Shown one piece after another: positions 40,750 to 51,186 of a stretch of 64,000 bases of DNA (the stretch's first letter is position 1; every line of letters begins with the position of its first letter). The notes beneath the pieces are model-generated. The model saw nothing but the letters and a program-made list of their open reading frames with translations, was not told the origin of the DNA and ran no database searches. Position numbers and translations under genes: made by a program. The stretch comes from Lepisosteus oculatus (taxonomy: Eukaryota > Chordata > Actinopteri > Semionotiformes > Lepisosteidae). The stretch covers positions 11,221,275-11,285,274 of the forward strand of contig NC_090716.1 in the NCBI RefSeq assembly GCF_040954835.1, written 5' to 3'.

Positions 40750-40870
40750 AAATGCTCCTCTGGTCCTTGAGGGCTGCAGTGCCTTCTGACTCTCATTCCA
40801 CCTGAGTACTAAATGACTTGTTTTGATTCAAAATGAACTTCTGGTTCCAGGTTGGTAGCCACTAAGGATT
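40750..40870 (+). repeat. Partial copy of the MITE-like family, next to exon 2
   Basis: CCTCTGGTCCTTGAGGGCTGCAGTGCCTTCTGACTCTCATTCCACCTGAG resembles the end sequence of the same dispersed family as the element at 33.96-34.54 kb. Only one end is visible, and it stops about 100 bases before the exon 2 acceptor. It may contribute to the upstream part of the splice region. Confidence 0.4.
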
Positions 40871-40962
40871 TGCTGTTTACCGTGAAACCTGGTGGCTCTC
40901 CAGAACCAAGAGTTAAAACTGGTGTATGGTGGTGACGTCTCTCTTTGTCCCCGGTCTTACAG

Positions 40963-41276
40963 CCAAAGACGGCGCTGGGCTGACAGACTCCGAACTGCCC
41001 TCGAGCGCTGACCCTGCAGGCATGGACAGCAGCTACCTCAGCGTGAAGGAGGCCGGGGTGAAGGGGCCCCAGGAGCGCCCTGGCTCCGAGCTGGGCAGCC
41101 CACTGGACAAGGGCGAGGGGGAGAGCAACAAAGGCAAGAAGAGGCGCAACCGGACCACCTTCACCAGCTACCAGCTGGAGGAGCTGGAGAAGGTCTTCCA
41201 GAAGACGCACTACCCCGATGTCTATGCCCGGGAGCAGCTGGCCCTGCGCACAGACCTCACTGAGGCCCGCGTGCAG
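40963..41276 (+). CDS. ALX4: ALX4 homeobox protein, coding exon 2 (first part of homeodomain)
   Basis: Follows acceptor TCTTACAG and ends at donor GTAAGA (41277). It completes codon 116 and encodes residues 117-220, ending in phase 0. [18 protein letters not shown] is a block conserved in ALX4. The homeodomain starts at residue 175 ([10 protein letters not shown]) and this exon supplies its positions 1-46, covering helices 1 and 2 and the start of helix 3, with [10 protein letters not shown] and [10 protein letters not shown] visible. Human ALX4 has Met where this protein has Leu in [10 protein letters not shown]. Third-position GC is about 87% (90 of 104 by eye), in contrast to exon 1. The intron between homeodomain positions 46 and 47 is the usual one for paired-class homeobox genes. 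Confidence 0.97.
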
Positions 41277-42604
41277 GTAAGAGCAACGTCACTGATGGCA
41301 CAGGGTAGGTGTGCCAAGAAACACGCCATCAAGCTCTGTATTTTCACGCGGTTCTCCTATCAGAATCATAGGATCTCATGGTAACGCCTTCATTTTAACA
41401 TAGAAAAAATTCCAGTACATCCTAATGCACAGTTACTCCTCAATAGCCTTGAGAGAGAAATCCATCAGTCTGATTACCAAAAATACAGTGGAGGGAGAGC
41501 ACATTAGGGCTTAACTCTACCATTTGAATTTCACCCCGATTTCCTGGACTCAGCCTAGCAGTGCTAAAAGAAAGACTTCACTGAGTGGGAAACCAACCCC
41601 TTTCGCTGACCCCCCCTCCCCAAGTTTGACGTACATCTGCCCCTCGCTCACTCTCAATCCCAGTTTAGACAGACAGGCAATAAGCTGATCCTGAGAGGCT
41701 CTCCAACTCCAAAAGCCTGTGGCTTTGCAGTGTTTGTCTTTCATTAATGCACCACCAAGGGAAGAACCCGCACATCGCTTGTTTCAGAAGGAGAGGCTGA
41801 ATGGATAGTGGACAAGTGAAAAAAGGCACTGAACCTGCCCTAAGCTGCCTTTTAAATTTTAAGCACAGAAACATAATTCTTCACAGCGTATATAACATCA
41901 AGTTTCCTTTTAAATCAATCATCAGTGAGAAGCAGTGTGCTGATACCCAATGCAAACACAGACATCATGCTGTTTTAGGACGCCTGCCTCCCCCCAAATC
42001 ACTATAAAGTCTGATTTATCAAAACACAGTGGGAATAGCTAATTCATTTTCTGAAATTCTAAAAGGAAACACAACCACTCATTTTCACGCTTACCATGAG
42101 CTTCAATAATCCAAAGCTTTTTTGTTACAAATGCCTAGTCACAGAAACAGGTTTTCTCTTCTTCTGCAAGTTACAGAGAGTCCATTGAAGAAGAGGGCTC
42201 TGCTTTGAATTTCATGCCTTAGAAATGCAGCTAAGGGTCAGAGGTTAAGCGCTTTGGACAACGTCCTGTCACTGGTCTGGCTACCCTGCTTGAACACATT
42301 TAAAAAACCTTAATGTTGAAATTATTGGACTGGGAATAAGACCTGCTTTGAAAAGCCGCATTTCATGTGTAGTCTGGTACACACAATTGTGCCAAAGCAC
42401 CTGGGCCACTCTTTAGAAGTTTAATACCTATATTCACACAGATAAATGATTTGTTCACGCAGATGTCATTCATTAAAAGGGTTTTTAACAGTAAAATGCT
42501 CATTTTTAAAAACATATCTTATTACGGAAAGAGTCTGCTGGTAGATTTTAAAAAACAGCCTTTAAAATGGCTTTACTGACTCATTTCCTAAAAAACCAAA
42601 CATG

Positions 42605-43180
42605 GCCCTGGACAACCTAAACAACGTTCATCCTATATCTACTTCAATTTTTTTGCAACAATTTTAGAATGTGCTGTTGCAATACAATATAACAATCACC
42701 CCATTGCTAATAACCCCTTCAAACCTTGCCAATCTGGTTTCAGACAGTTACACAGCACAGAAGCTGCCCTTGTTAAAGCCATAAATGATCTACTTATGGC
42801 AAATGATTCTCATTTTCTATCCTAATTTTCCTAGACCTAAGTGCTGCTTTTAACATTGTTAATCATGACATTTCACTCTCCTGCCTTGAGACTGTTTGGA
42901 ATTTCTGACATGGAGAAATGGAGCAACTTTTATCTTACCGATCACCAACATTTTATGTCTCTTGGGGGTTTTTATTGTGAAGTTGGGTTCGTTAAGCCTA
43001 GAGTTCCCCAAGGCTCAATACTGGGTGCCCTGCTATTCAGCATTTCCATCTTCCCACTTGACCAGGTATTAAAATCACATGGCCTGAATTATAATTTCTA
43101 TGCTGATGATACTCAAATCCATGTCCTAACTAAACCTGAGACCTCACTACAACTGCAAAGAGCCAGATTCACTACAATTT
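42605..43180 (+). mobile_element. Degenerate L2-clade LINE reverse-transcriptase fragment
   Basis: Three reading frames carry consecutive pieces of a non-LTR reverse transcriptase: PCQSGFRQLHSTEAALVKAI near 42725-42785, then LDLSAAFNIVNHD near 42833-42871, then LSLGGF-like text and PQGSILGALLF around 43006-43040 and YADDTQIHV around 43099-43126. The YADD box is the catalytic metal-binding motif, and PQGSILGxLLF is the conserved block ahead of it. At least two frame changes and stop codons break the frame, and no endonuclease domain is present, so it is a dead 5'-truncated or internal fragment. The motifs fit the L2 clade best; a Rex1- or CR1-like relative is possible. Confidence 0.8.
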
Positions 43181-43576
43181 GAATGTGCAGTTCGTCTCCC
43201 ATTATTACTTCATATAATTACATTTCCCATTTCATCAGTGCAGCTTTATAAAAAAGTACAGAAAATGGAATACTTCTCTGCCTTTATAACTTCTACAGTG
43301 ATCTGTTCTCTAAAATATTTGGCCTTTTCTGTTCAAAGCCCCATTTGCTGGAGAGCTCTGGAGCAGAAACACTAAACCGCTCTCTCTCAGACAGAGGCTG
43401 CAAGTCTGAGCAGGAGTAGCTCGGCCGCCACTCTCCCCTCTCGAGGTTCCAAGGGGGCAGCGTCGGAAAGCCAGGGGCTTAAGGATCAGGAAATTAAACA
43501 TGAAATGAAAACAAGCTCCAGTTTTGAACAGTCTCCCATCTCGCTTTCCAATTTCCCAACTTCCCCCTCTGATGTA

Positions 43577-43612
43577 AAAAAGAAGGAGGAAGAAAAAAAA
43601 GAAAAGAGGAAC
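43577..43612 (+). repeat. Polypurine tract in intron 2
   Basis: About 36 bases almost entirely A and G (AAAAAAGAAGGAGGAAGAAA and onward). It could form unusual DNA structure, but such tracts are common in introns. Confidence 0.6.
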
Positions 43613-46600
43613 CCGGTTTCGTCTTTCAACATTTGAATCCGCGCTCTGTTCCACATTAGAGAGACATGTCACCTACCTTGCTGACCGCTTCCCATCACCC
43701 TTTGCTAGCTGGTCCAGACGCCAGTCCACCTTCAGGGCACTGATCTTTCAATAACCAATTTTATACAGTATGTATTCACCCACTGTCAAATATTGGAGTA
43801 TCACAAAGACATTTTTTAAAGTTGTAACTGCAACACGTGGATAAACTAATGGTGTATGGCGATCTCAACACAAAAACATAGAAAAACAAAAACTTTGGAG
43901 CACTAAATTCATATGCCTAGGTTCAATTCTTTGAGACAAAAAGTTTTATCCAATGACTTTACGTGCTTTCATACTAAGCTCAAACCTAGTGAGTAACGTG
44001 ACACAAAATACACAGGCAACTTTAGTGTAGACCTTGTGTGAACAATGTATTGCTGTTTTGGGAATTGGAAAGTATAAGTATTTTGTTTTGCATGCACCAG
44101 TCTCCTTGTTGCACACATACAGTTTACTGAAAGTCACAGTCATATCCTGTCTAAAGAACTTGTTTCTCTTTTATTTGCTGTGAACATCAGGCTGTGAATA
44201 CCACACTTCATAAACAAATAACTAAAATGTATTCAAGTCTAAATAATAACGGCAGTTAAACTCAACTTAATATACTTAACAGTGAAGTACAGGACAGTAT
44301 TTTGAGCAATGAATTTCAAGCCAGTCTGGCTTATCCAATATCAGGTTACACATTTGCAGAGATAGATCTTCTGACATCTGTGCGGCTAAATTGTGGAATG
44401 CCTTGCCTAAATCCATGCGAGACTCAGCCCCTATTTAGATAGCTGGACAACTTTTTCTCAACGGTCTACAACAATTTTATCATAGCAATACTTGCAATAA
44501 GTATCAGGGAACAACTATTTTAAATGCACATGTCGAAGGTAATTACCTGGAACTTTTATCATGTAAAAACTGCTTTATTCCTTTCAGATAACGGGGGGCA
44601 CTCTCTGGCCTCATTCTTAAATAGAGCCTTTCAGAGTCTGTTAGCATTTTATTTTTAAAAATCGTTTTAAGACATTTCCCCCCACAGAGACCATTTTCCA
44701 TTTTCTGTATTTCCTGCTCTGCTCACGATTACTCATCCACCTCTAGTATGTGACGTGTGGCTTCATTAATTCACTTGGATTAATTGTGCAGCTAAAAATA
44801 CAGAAAAATCAAACAAAAAGGGAAATAACATGTCATTGATTGTGATAACCACAAACCAGTGGGGTAAAAATCCATTGGCGATCCAAGATTACACTCTGCA
44901 GCGAACAAAGAAAGGATGCCTCTTTGTTTTAAAGGATGTAAAAGTCTTAGCACAATTCAAAGCCTAAAATAATAAATGATAAAAGAGAAAACAAAACTTC
45001 TGTAATGAATACACAAAAGGCAACTTCAACAGATGAATGTATTTTCTGCAGTGTTGCCTTTTTTTACTATCCTAGGTTACTAAGTCCTTCAAATAACTTC
45101 CAATATAGTATCATAAAAGACATTTCACATTAACAGAAGTAGTTACTAGTGTGAGTGATATATGCAGATGGATTTACAAACCCTACACATTTGATGGACA
45201 AGCATAAATTCAGGCTGTAGAATGGAACTTCCTTGATCTGCTGTGTTACTACAGTATGTGCTTGTCCCAGACATTGAGCTTCATAGGGCTACAGCACATA
45301 AGAGTTAAATACCATTCTGCTTCATACGGAAAGAATAAAATAATTTGCAGTGCTCTTGTGCAAGAAAAAAGAGGTAATAATTATTCTGTTTGTAAAAAAA
45401 ACTATCTAAAAATATATAACCCTGCCAGTTTACACATCAGGCTATAAATCCTCCAGTCGCCAATGCTTTTAACTCATAAATTAATAAAACTAATTAAAAT
45501 GTGGGTGCTCTAAGAGAGAGCAATGAAATAGTGAAGCAGCTGTTCTCAATGTGATCAAACACATGTTCCACATAAAAATCAAAGAACAAAAAACTAACAC
45601 TTTCAATAATTTGTATTCAAGATTGGGTTGGATTGTAGAACTGTAGATCTAATCCAAAACATTTACCAATCAAATCTACTTGACCCAATGTCATCATTAA
45701 CATCATTTGTTTCTCTCTACACACTCATAAAAATAAAACATTACTTTTTGCAACATTAAATTCAGATGTTTCAAGAATAAAATTAGCAAATTTAGTAGAT
45801 CATCATAGAATCGTTCATCATAAAGGGGGATCCAAACTACGTTTTTCTAAGAATTTTCCCTGCAAGTTACCTGAAATTATACTTAAATAAAATGTGAATA
45901 ATATGGATATTTTCTGTTTTGCCAGAAAGAAGGTCACTGCACCATCTTCACATTTGAAAATTTGAACGGATCTCTCTGTAATATTATGCATTAGGTAACA
46001 CAATCAGGAGCATTTATTCACTACATACAAAATGACTATTTAGAACAATAAAACTACTTGTGTTAGGTGTATGAGAACTGATATGAATTTTATAAGACAA
46101 GCTAAACATTTGTCAAAAAGGTTTAGCAATTCTAAAAATGTTTTAATTTTTCATTCAATACAATTTACTTTGTTACACTGTTACCTTGACTCAAGTGAGC
46201 TCATTCTCTAGAAGGGAACTGATGTAAACGTTGCCTGTCAAGACAGTACACTTTATCCTTTAGAGAACAGTAATTTGAACTGCTCAATGTACAATATACA
46301 GTACTGGTTACTGACAAGGTGAAGTCTTGCTGGATCATTTCTCGTCTCCCGGCAACCTTTTACGTATCCCCATGGCGAGCTGAAATCAATCTTCCGTTGG
46401 GTCCTCTGTGCTCTCAGCCCTGTAGTTTGAGACGGACTGATGGGAGACAGTAAACAAATGCAGCCAACCTGCAGGAATCGGCTTTAAAGTACCTGTCAGA
46501 TTTCTGCAGCTATCACTTCAAAGCTAGTCAGGTTTTACTTGCGTTCTGTGTTCAGACATTTAAGCCAACCCCCCTCCTCCAAATCACTTCCTCCTCTCTC

Positions 46601-47252
46601 ACAGAGGACTGGGTTCCCCAACAGGTCGGCCTTGAAGTCTTGAGGCTGTCCAGCACCAGGCTGCTTGTGCAGAGAGGCCCTCTCTCAGGATTTCATCTGC
46701 TACGCTTTCTGGCTCATAAAAAGTGCTGCTGAAACAGACCCCGCTTCCAGAGCTGGTTAAATAAATTGTTGTTTACACGTCGAATCCTACTTTGCTTCAT
46801 CGCGCAGGACAAAGAGCTGAAATCTGACAGGTTATGGTTATGAAACAAGCATAGTAATACTGTATCTGCACGGTTAAAGTAAGGCATTTACAAAATCTGC
46901 CCGCAGCTGAAGGCATTTCAAGAATGATTAAAATAAAAAAATAGATTTTTGGATTGACACAGAGCAATTAATCACTATATACATCTATATTAACATATAA
47001 TAGTAATTAAAGGTTGACTTGATATGATTAACAGAGGTCTATGTCTGCTGCTCCCCTCATACTCTGAAGCTGACTAATAGATCAAAAGCTCTGTTGTAAA
47101 CTAAGAACAATGGTGAGTCAGTGAAAATACAGAGCCTGTGGTTCATATACAGTACAGCAGGGTAAAGGATGTGGGGTACAGATCTCTGCGATAACTCAAA
47201 TGAGCCCATGGAACAGGTGGAAACTCCTCATAGGAGATATTCCACGAATTAG

Positions 47253-47657
<405 letters not shown>

Positions 47658-48337
47658 TAAAGGAAAGGCCTGGACTGACACCTAGAGTATGAGATTCCAC
47701 ATGTACTGTATGAGAGCATCTTCAGCTCTCCTCGGTCAGAGAGGCAGCTTTAGAGCAACTCAATACACACCCATCCACCCCACTGAAGCACTTTAATATA
47801 CCACGCATCTTGTTACGTTAATCCTACTAATTATCAATTAAAGAAATGACAAACCAGTGTTTCTACATTCAACAACAGTGAAGAGCAGAGGCTAGAGGAT
47901 GCATCAGGACTGCTTAAGAGAATAAGATCTAGGAGTAAGAAGAAAGTGGGTCCTTCAGGTCTGATTTTTCAGTACCTTACTATTTGAAAGTCTGAACCCT
48001 TAGCCATTTCTTCTCAGACAGGCCAGTCTGACGGCACCCATACAAAGAGCTCAGTAATTCTCAGCTACCTGCATCTTTGAAGACTTGTCACCCTAAATGA
48101 CAGCATCATACACTCTAGTATGGGCCTTGAAGAAGCAAGGTAGACAGTACTTCCAAACTAGGAAAAGAGAGATACAGGACAGATTAGAAAGGTTAGAAAA
48201 GAGCTAAGTACACCAAATGCAAGGTAAGAAATTTAACTCGGTAAGCTTCAGTATGAAGCCTTTAATTTCTCAGTTCTCTGCTGGCAAATTCATGGGTTTT
48301 TCTAGGGGAGGAATCCAGGGCTTAGTAGTACAGTATG

Positions 48338-48570
48338 GTCCCAGGGTGAGGAAAAGCTGTAACAGGTATGGTGAAGCAGAGTCCTACCCAAAAAGTATTG
48401 TTAAAAGCCAGACAATCCCAGATTTATTATTATCTTTTTGTTTTTACAAACTAATCTAGGACTTTGCACAGTCTAATTCCAGAGTCAGAAAAAGCTGTTG
48501 CAGGCATGGCAGTGCAGGGATATAGCCTCACTTCACTGTAAGAGCCCAGAGGATCCCAGGTTTATTATTA
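48338..48570 (+). repeat. Diverged tandem duplication of about 95 bp
   Basis: 48338-48432 and 48475-48570 align over their whole length. Shared landmarks in order are CCAG.GT.AG.AAAAGCTGT, CAGG.ATGG, GCAG, GCC.AGA..ATCCCAG and TTTATTATTA, with roughly two thirds of bases identical by eye. The copies are about 138 bases apart. This is an old local duplication or two neighbouring copies of an unrecognised repeat. Confidence 0.65.
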
Positions 48571-49099
48571 ATTTGCAGGGAGGTCAGAGGCCATGGGTCA
48601 CTCCTCTGGACTGAGCCACAGCTGTGGAATGCATTCTTCCTTACACATCTGGGGCATCTCCCTGCACTCTTTCATCTCCCCATCACTCCCTACACCCCCA
48701 CCCACCATCAGTCTCCAACAGACCAAAAAAAACAATTTTAAACACCCTCTCTGATCATAACTGCTCACTTTTAATCATATGGTGACTTGTTATTAAACCC
48801 CTGGATTGAGGAGAGAGGGGAGAGATAGCCTTGTTTCATTTATGAGGTCAGAAGCAGAGCTAATCTACTGGGTTTTCTGATCTTAAACTTGTGGGGAAGC
48901 TGAAAAATGCCGTTACAAGTACTTTTTTTCTTTAAAAAAAAGCACAAAAAAATCCTTTGATCTCCGTTGTGCGGGCCACTTGAACATTTATGAAAGCAGA
49001 AATGCTTTCCCACTACCTGATAAACTGAGTCTCTTTTGTGCAGTTAAGTCATGTAATTATGAAGGAGTTTCTGACAGCTTTGTATTCTTGACTGTCGGC

Positions 49100-49660
49100 A
49101 CAGTTTTTCTTCTCTCTCTCGAGGACTGGTGGAAACAGCAGCATGATAGTGCATGTCACACATCGCTGTGCTACGTGGCTAGGGGTGGCATCACCTTGTT
49201 ATGGCATCTCTGCTTGGGATGCCCTTCATCCTGCAGGCGCCATTAGAAAGGTGGATTTGCCACCTGGTCTTTTCGTTTTCCCAACCCACGTTGGGAATCG
49301 CCAGTGTTGTTCTGTTGCGAGTGAGTCTCAGCTCACCAGTAACAGCTCATGTACGGTATGTACGCACCTGGGAGAGATTGGAGTCACAGACGCGCTCCTT
49401 TGGAAAGCCCGCCTGCAGAGCCACGCATCCATCATCTGTCACTTGGGAGGCTCCGCAGAGCCTGCGTGAAAGTGCAGCCAACAGGAGGAGCAGCACGCCT
49501 CTCACTGATGCCACTGGCAGCCTGCAGGAGAGTCCTTTAGTTGTGATCCCAGCCCTACTCCAGCCATGGACTGCTAATTGTGGGCCACAGCTTGGGCAGT
49601 CCCACATCAACTAATGATACAAGCCTCACTCAGCCTGCTTCCCAAGAGAGTGGCAAGCCT
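49100..49660 (-). repeat. SINE-like block, minus orientation (tentative)
   Basis: This block is more GC- and CpG-rich than its surroundings. It contains TTTTCCCAACCCACGTTGGGAATCGCC, GTCTCAGCTCACC, ACCTGGGAGAGA, GAAAGTGCAGCC and GGCAGCCTGCAGGAGAGTCC in the order expected for the reverse complement of the tRNA-SINE family at 39.8 kb. Overlapping open frames of up to 137 residues exist on both strands but have no recognisable domain, and I attribute them to the local GC richness. Confidence 0.4.
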
Positions 49661-49883
49661 GGTAACGCCACATGAGAGCCCTCAGATGGGTTACGTTTAA
49701 CAACAGTTACAAACTAGATTATATTATATATTTCACTTTCCTACAGGAGTTTCCTAAAGGATTATTTCTAGTATTTTGGTACATTTGTGAATACAAACTA
49801 CATGAGGTAACAGAAATTGCATTTTTTTTACTAAAACAAATTTGGTTTCCTGCAGGGATTCTATAACAACCATGACTCTTGTA

Positions 49884-50239
49884 TGCACTCTGTAAGGAGT
49901 TAGATGATGATTTAGTCTTTGGCCTTAAGGACAGTTCATAGCTTAAGGCCTATATTATTTTATAGTAACCTTGGTCATTTCTGTACCTTCTATGGAGTTT
50001 TAAGCTAGTTTTCACCTTCAAGTGAGGTCAAGGAAGTCACAGGCAGTGTAATTTTGGACAGATCCTATACTGATTCCTATATATCAATTACTGTAAATGC
50101 ACTGTATAAGGAGTTCAAGCAACTCTACATTTTTAGAGACGTCTAAGGTCATAAGCAAGGGCATTTCTTGATAGAACATAAACAGCTTTCTGTAACTGTT
50201 CCATAAAAACAATAATCCTATGTGCACTCTATAAGGAGT
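49884..50239 (+). repeat. 17-nt motif present three times in intron 3
   Basis: TGCACTCTGTAAGGAGT at 49884-49900, TGCACTGTATAAGGAGT at 50098-50114 and TGCACTCTATAAGGAGT at 50223-50239, all on the plus strand, spaced 214 and 125 bases. They differ from one another at one to three positions. The flanks are only weakly alike. Confidence 0.75.
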
Positions 50240-50868
50240 AACAAAAAAGGTTAGGCATAATAAGTATACCTGAAAATTGACTGGGTCACTGTGTGGGCCC
50301 TGTTTTTTTAGGTAGCAGCCTGTCTTGATTGATCTTTATAGAGAAAGCCAAAGAAAACTTATATACCAGTTATTGTTCAAGTCTGCCATGCAGACTCAGT
50401 GTAGTCATTAGAGTGCTTTTGAAGAAATTCAATATGGCAGCCAAGCTCGAGCCTACCTGACCTGTCCTGAATGAAATGCTCTTAATCATGTGAAAACACA
50501 ATTCGCCAAGTACGAGTTCTGTGGTATATTGTTTTCAGACATTATTTTAATTGAATTTTGTAGCATATAGTTTAACATAGAAGCTAAACTTTCTGGCCTG
50601 TCAGTGTAACTGTCACTCTATCATAACCCACAGACTTTAACAAACTTTGTGGGCTTTCTACCAGGGCATTTCAAAACTTCAGTAGGAGCAAATCTGAATT
50701 ACAACCCCAGCGCTCCGGCTACTGTGTTGCATTGTCCCCAAATGAGCCTGTATCAGAACAAAATCTCAAAGAGATGCGTAGCTGAAAATGACCTCTTTGA
50801 GCCTAATTGACCTAACTGAGCCAGGGCTTCATGAGAACGGTTGGAAAAGTAACGCTGTTCCCCTGCAG

Positions 50869-51186
50869 ATTCAGAACCCGTCGTGGATCGGGAGCAGCAG
50901 TGCCGCCTCTCCTGTACCTGGCTGTGTGGTTCCCTGCGACACGGTGACCTCCTGCATGACCCCTCACCCTCACGCCGCCGGGAGCGTCTCTGATTTCCTG
51001 GGCGTGCCCAGCCCCGGAGGGCACATGGGACAGACACACATGGGCAGCCTGTTCGGGAGCCCGGGCATTGGGGCAGGGATCAATGGCTATGATCTCAACA
51101 CCGAGCCCGACCGCAAGTCCTCCAGTATCGCCGCTCTGCGCATGAAGGCTAAAGAACACAGCGCTGCTATTTCCTGGGCAACATGA
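50869..51186 (+). CDS. ALX4: ALX4 homeobox protein, coding exon 4 (C-terminus, OAR domain)
   Basis: Follows acceptor TTCCCCTGCAG. It encodes residues 264-368 and ends at TGA 51184-51186. [34 protein letters not shown] and NGYDLN are conserved ALX4 blocks. The C-terminus holds the OAR (aristaless) domain, [14 protein letters not shown], at about residues 348-361, and ends in AAISWAT as in other ALX4 proteins. The total of 368 residues compares with 411 in human; the difference lies mostly in the Pro/Gln-rich N-terminal part. All four exons join without frameshift or stop, so the gene looks functional. Confidence 0.97.
   Translation: MQNPSWIGSSSAASPVPGCVVPCDTVTSCMTPHPHAAGSVSDFLGVPSPGGHMGQTHMGSLFGSPGIGAGINGYDLNTEPDRKSSSIAALRMKAKEHSAAISWAT

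Larger units (their letters stand above)
16851..40962 (+). other. ALX4: ALX4 intron 1, 3' part (CpG-depleted)
   Basis: Together with the 5' part this makes a 30.9-kb intron ending in TCTTACAG at 40962. CpG falls abruptly to a few per 600 bases. Repeat remnants described separately lie at 20.35, 26.2, 26.7, 34.0, 39.8, 40.2 and 40.75 kb. The stretches 16.9-20.3, 20.5-26.1, 27.4-33.9 and 34.6-39.8 kb contain no exon, RNA gene or repeat family that I can recognise, apart from short tandem and inverted repeats listed separately. TACTGTA/TACAGTA heptamers are frequent throughout. Confidence 0.7.

Noticed and set aside
43928..43945. GGTTCAATTC, B-box-like string in intron 2
   Set aside because: A short match only; flanks show no tRNA or SINE structure.
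49143..49614. Overlapping open frames of 108 and 137 residues in intron 3
   Set aside because: They coincide with a GC-rich SINE-like block; frames on both strands are open, which indicates few AT-rich stop codons and not a gene.
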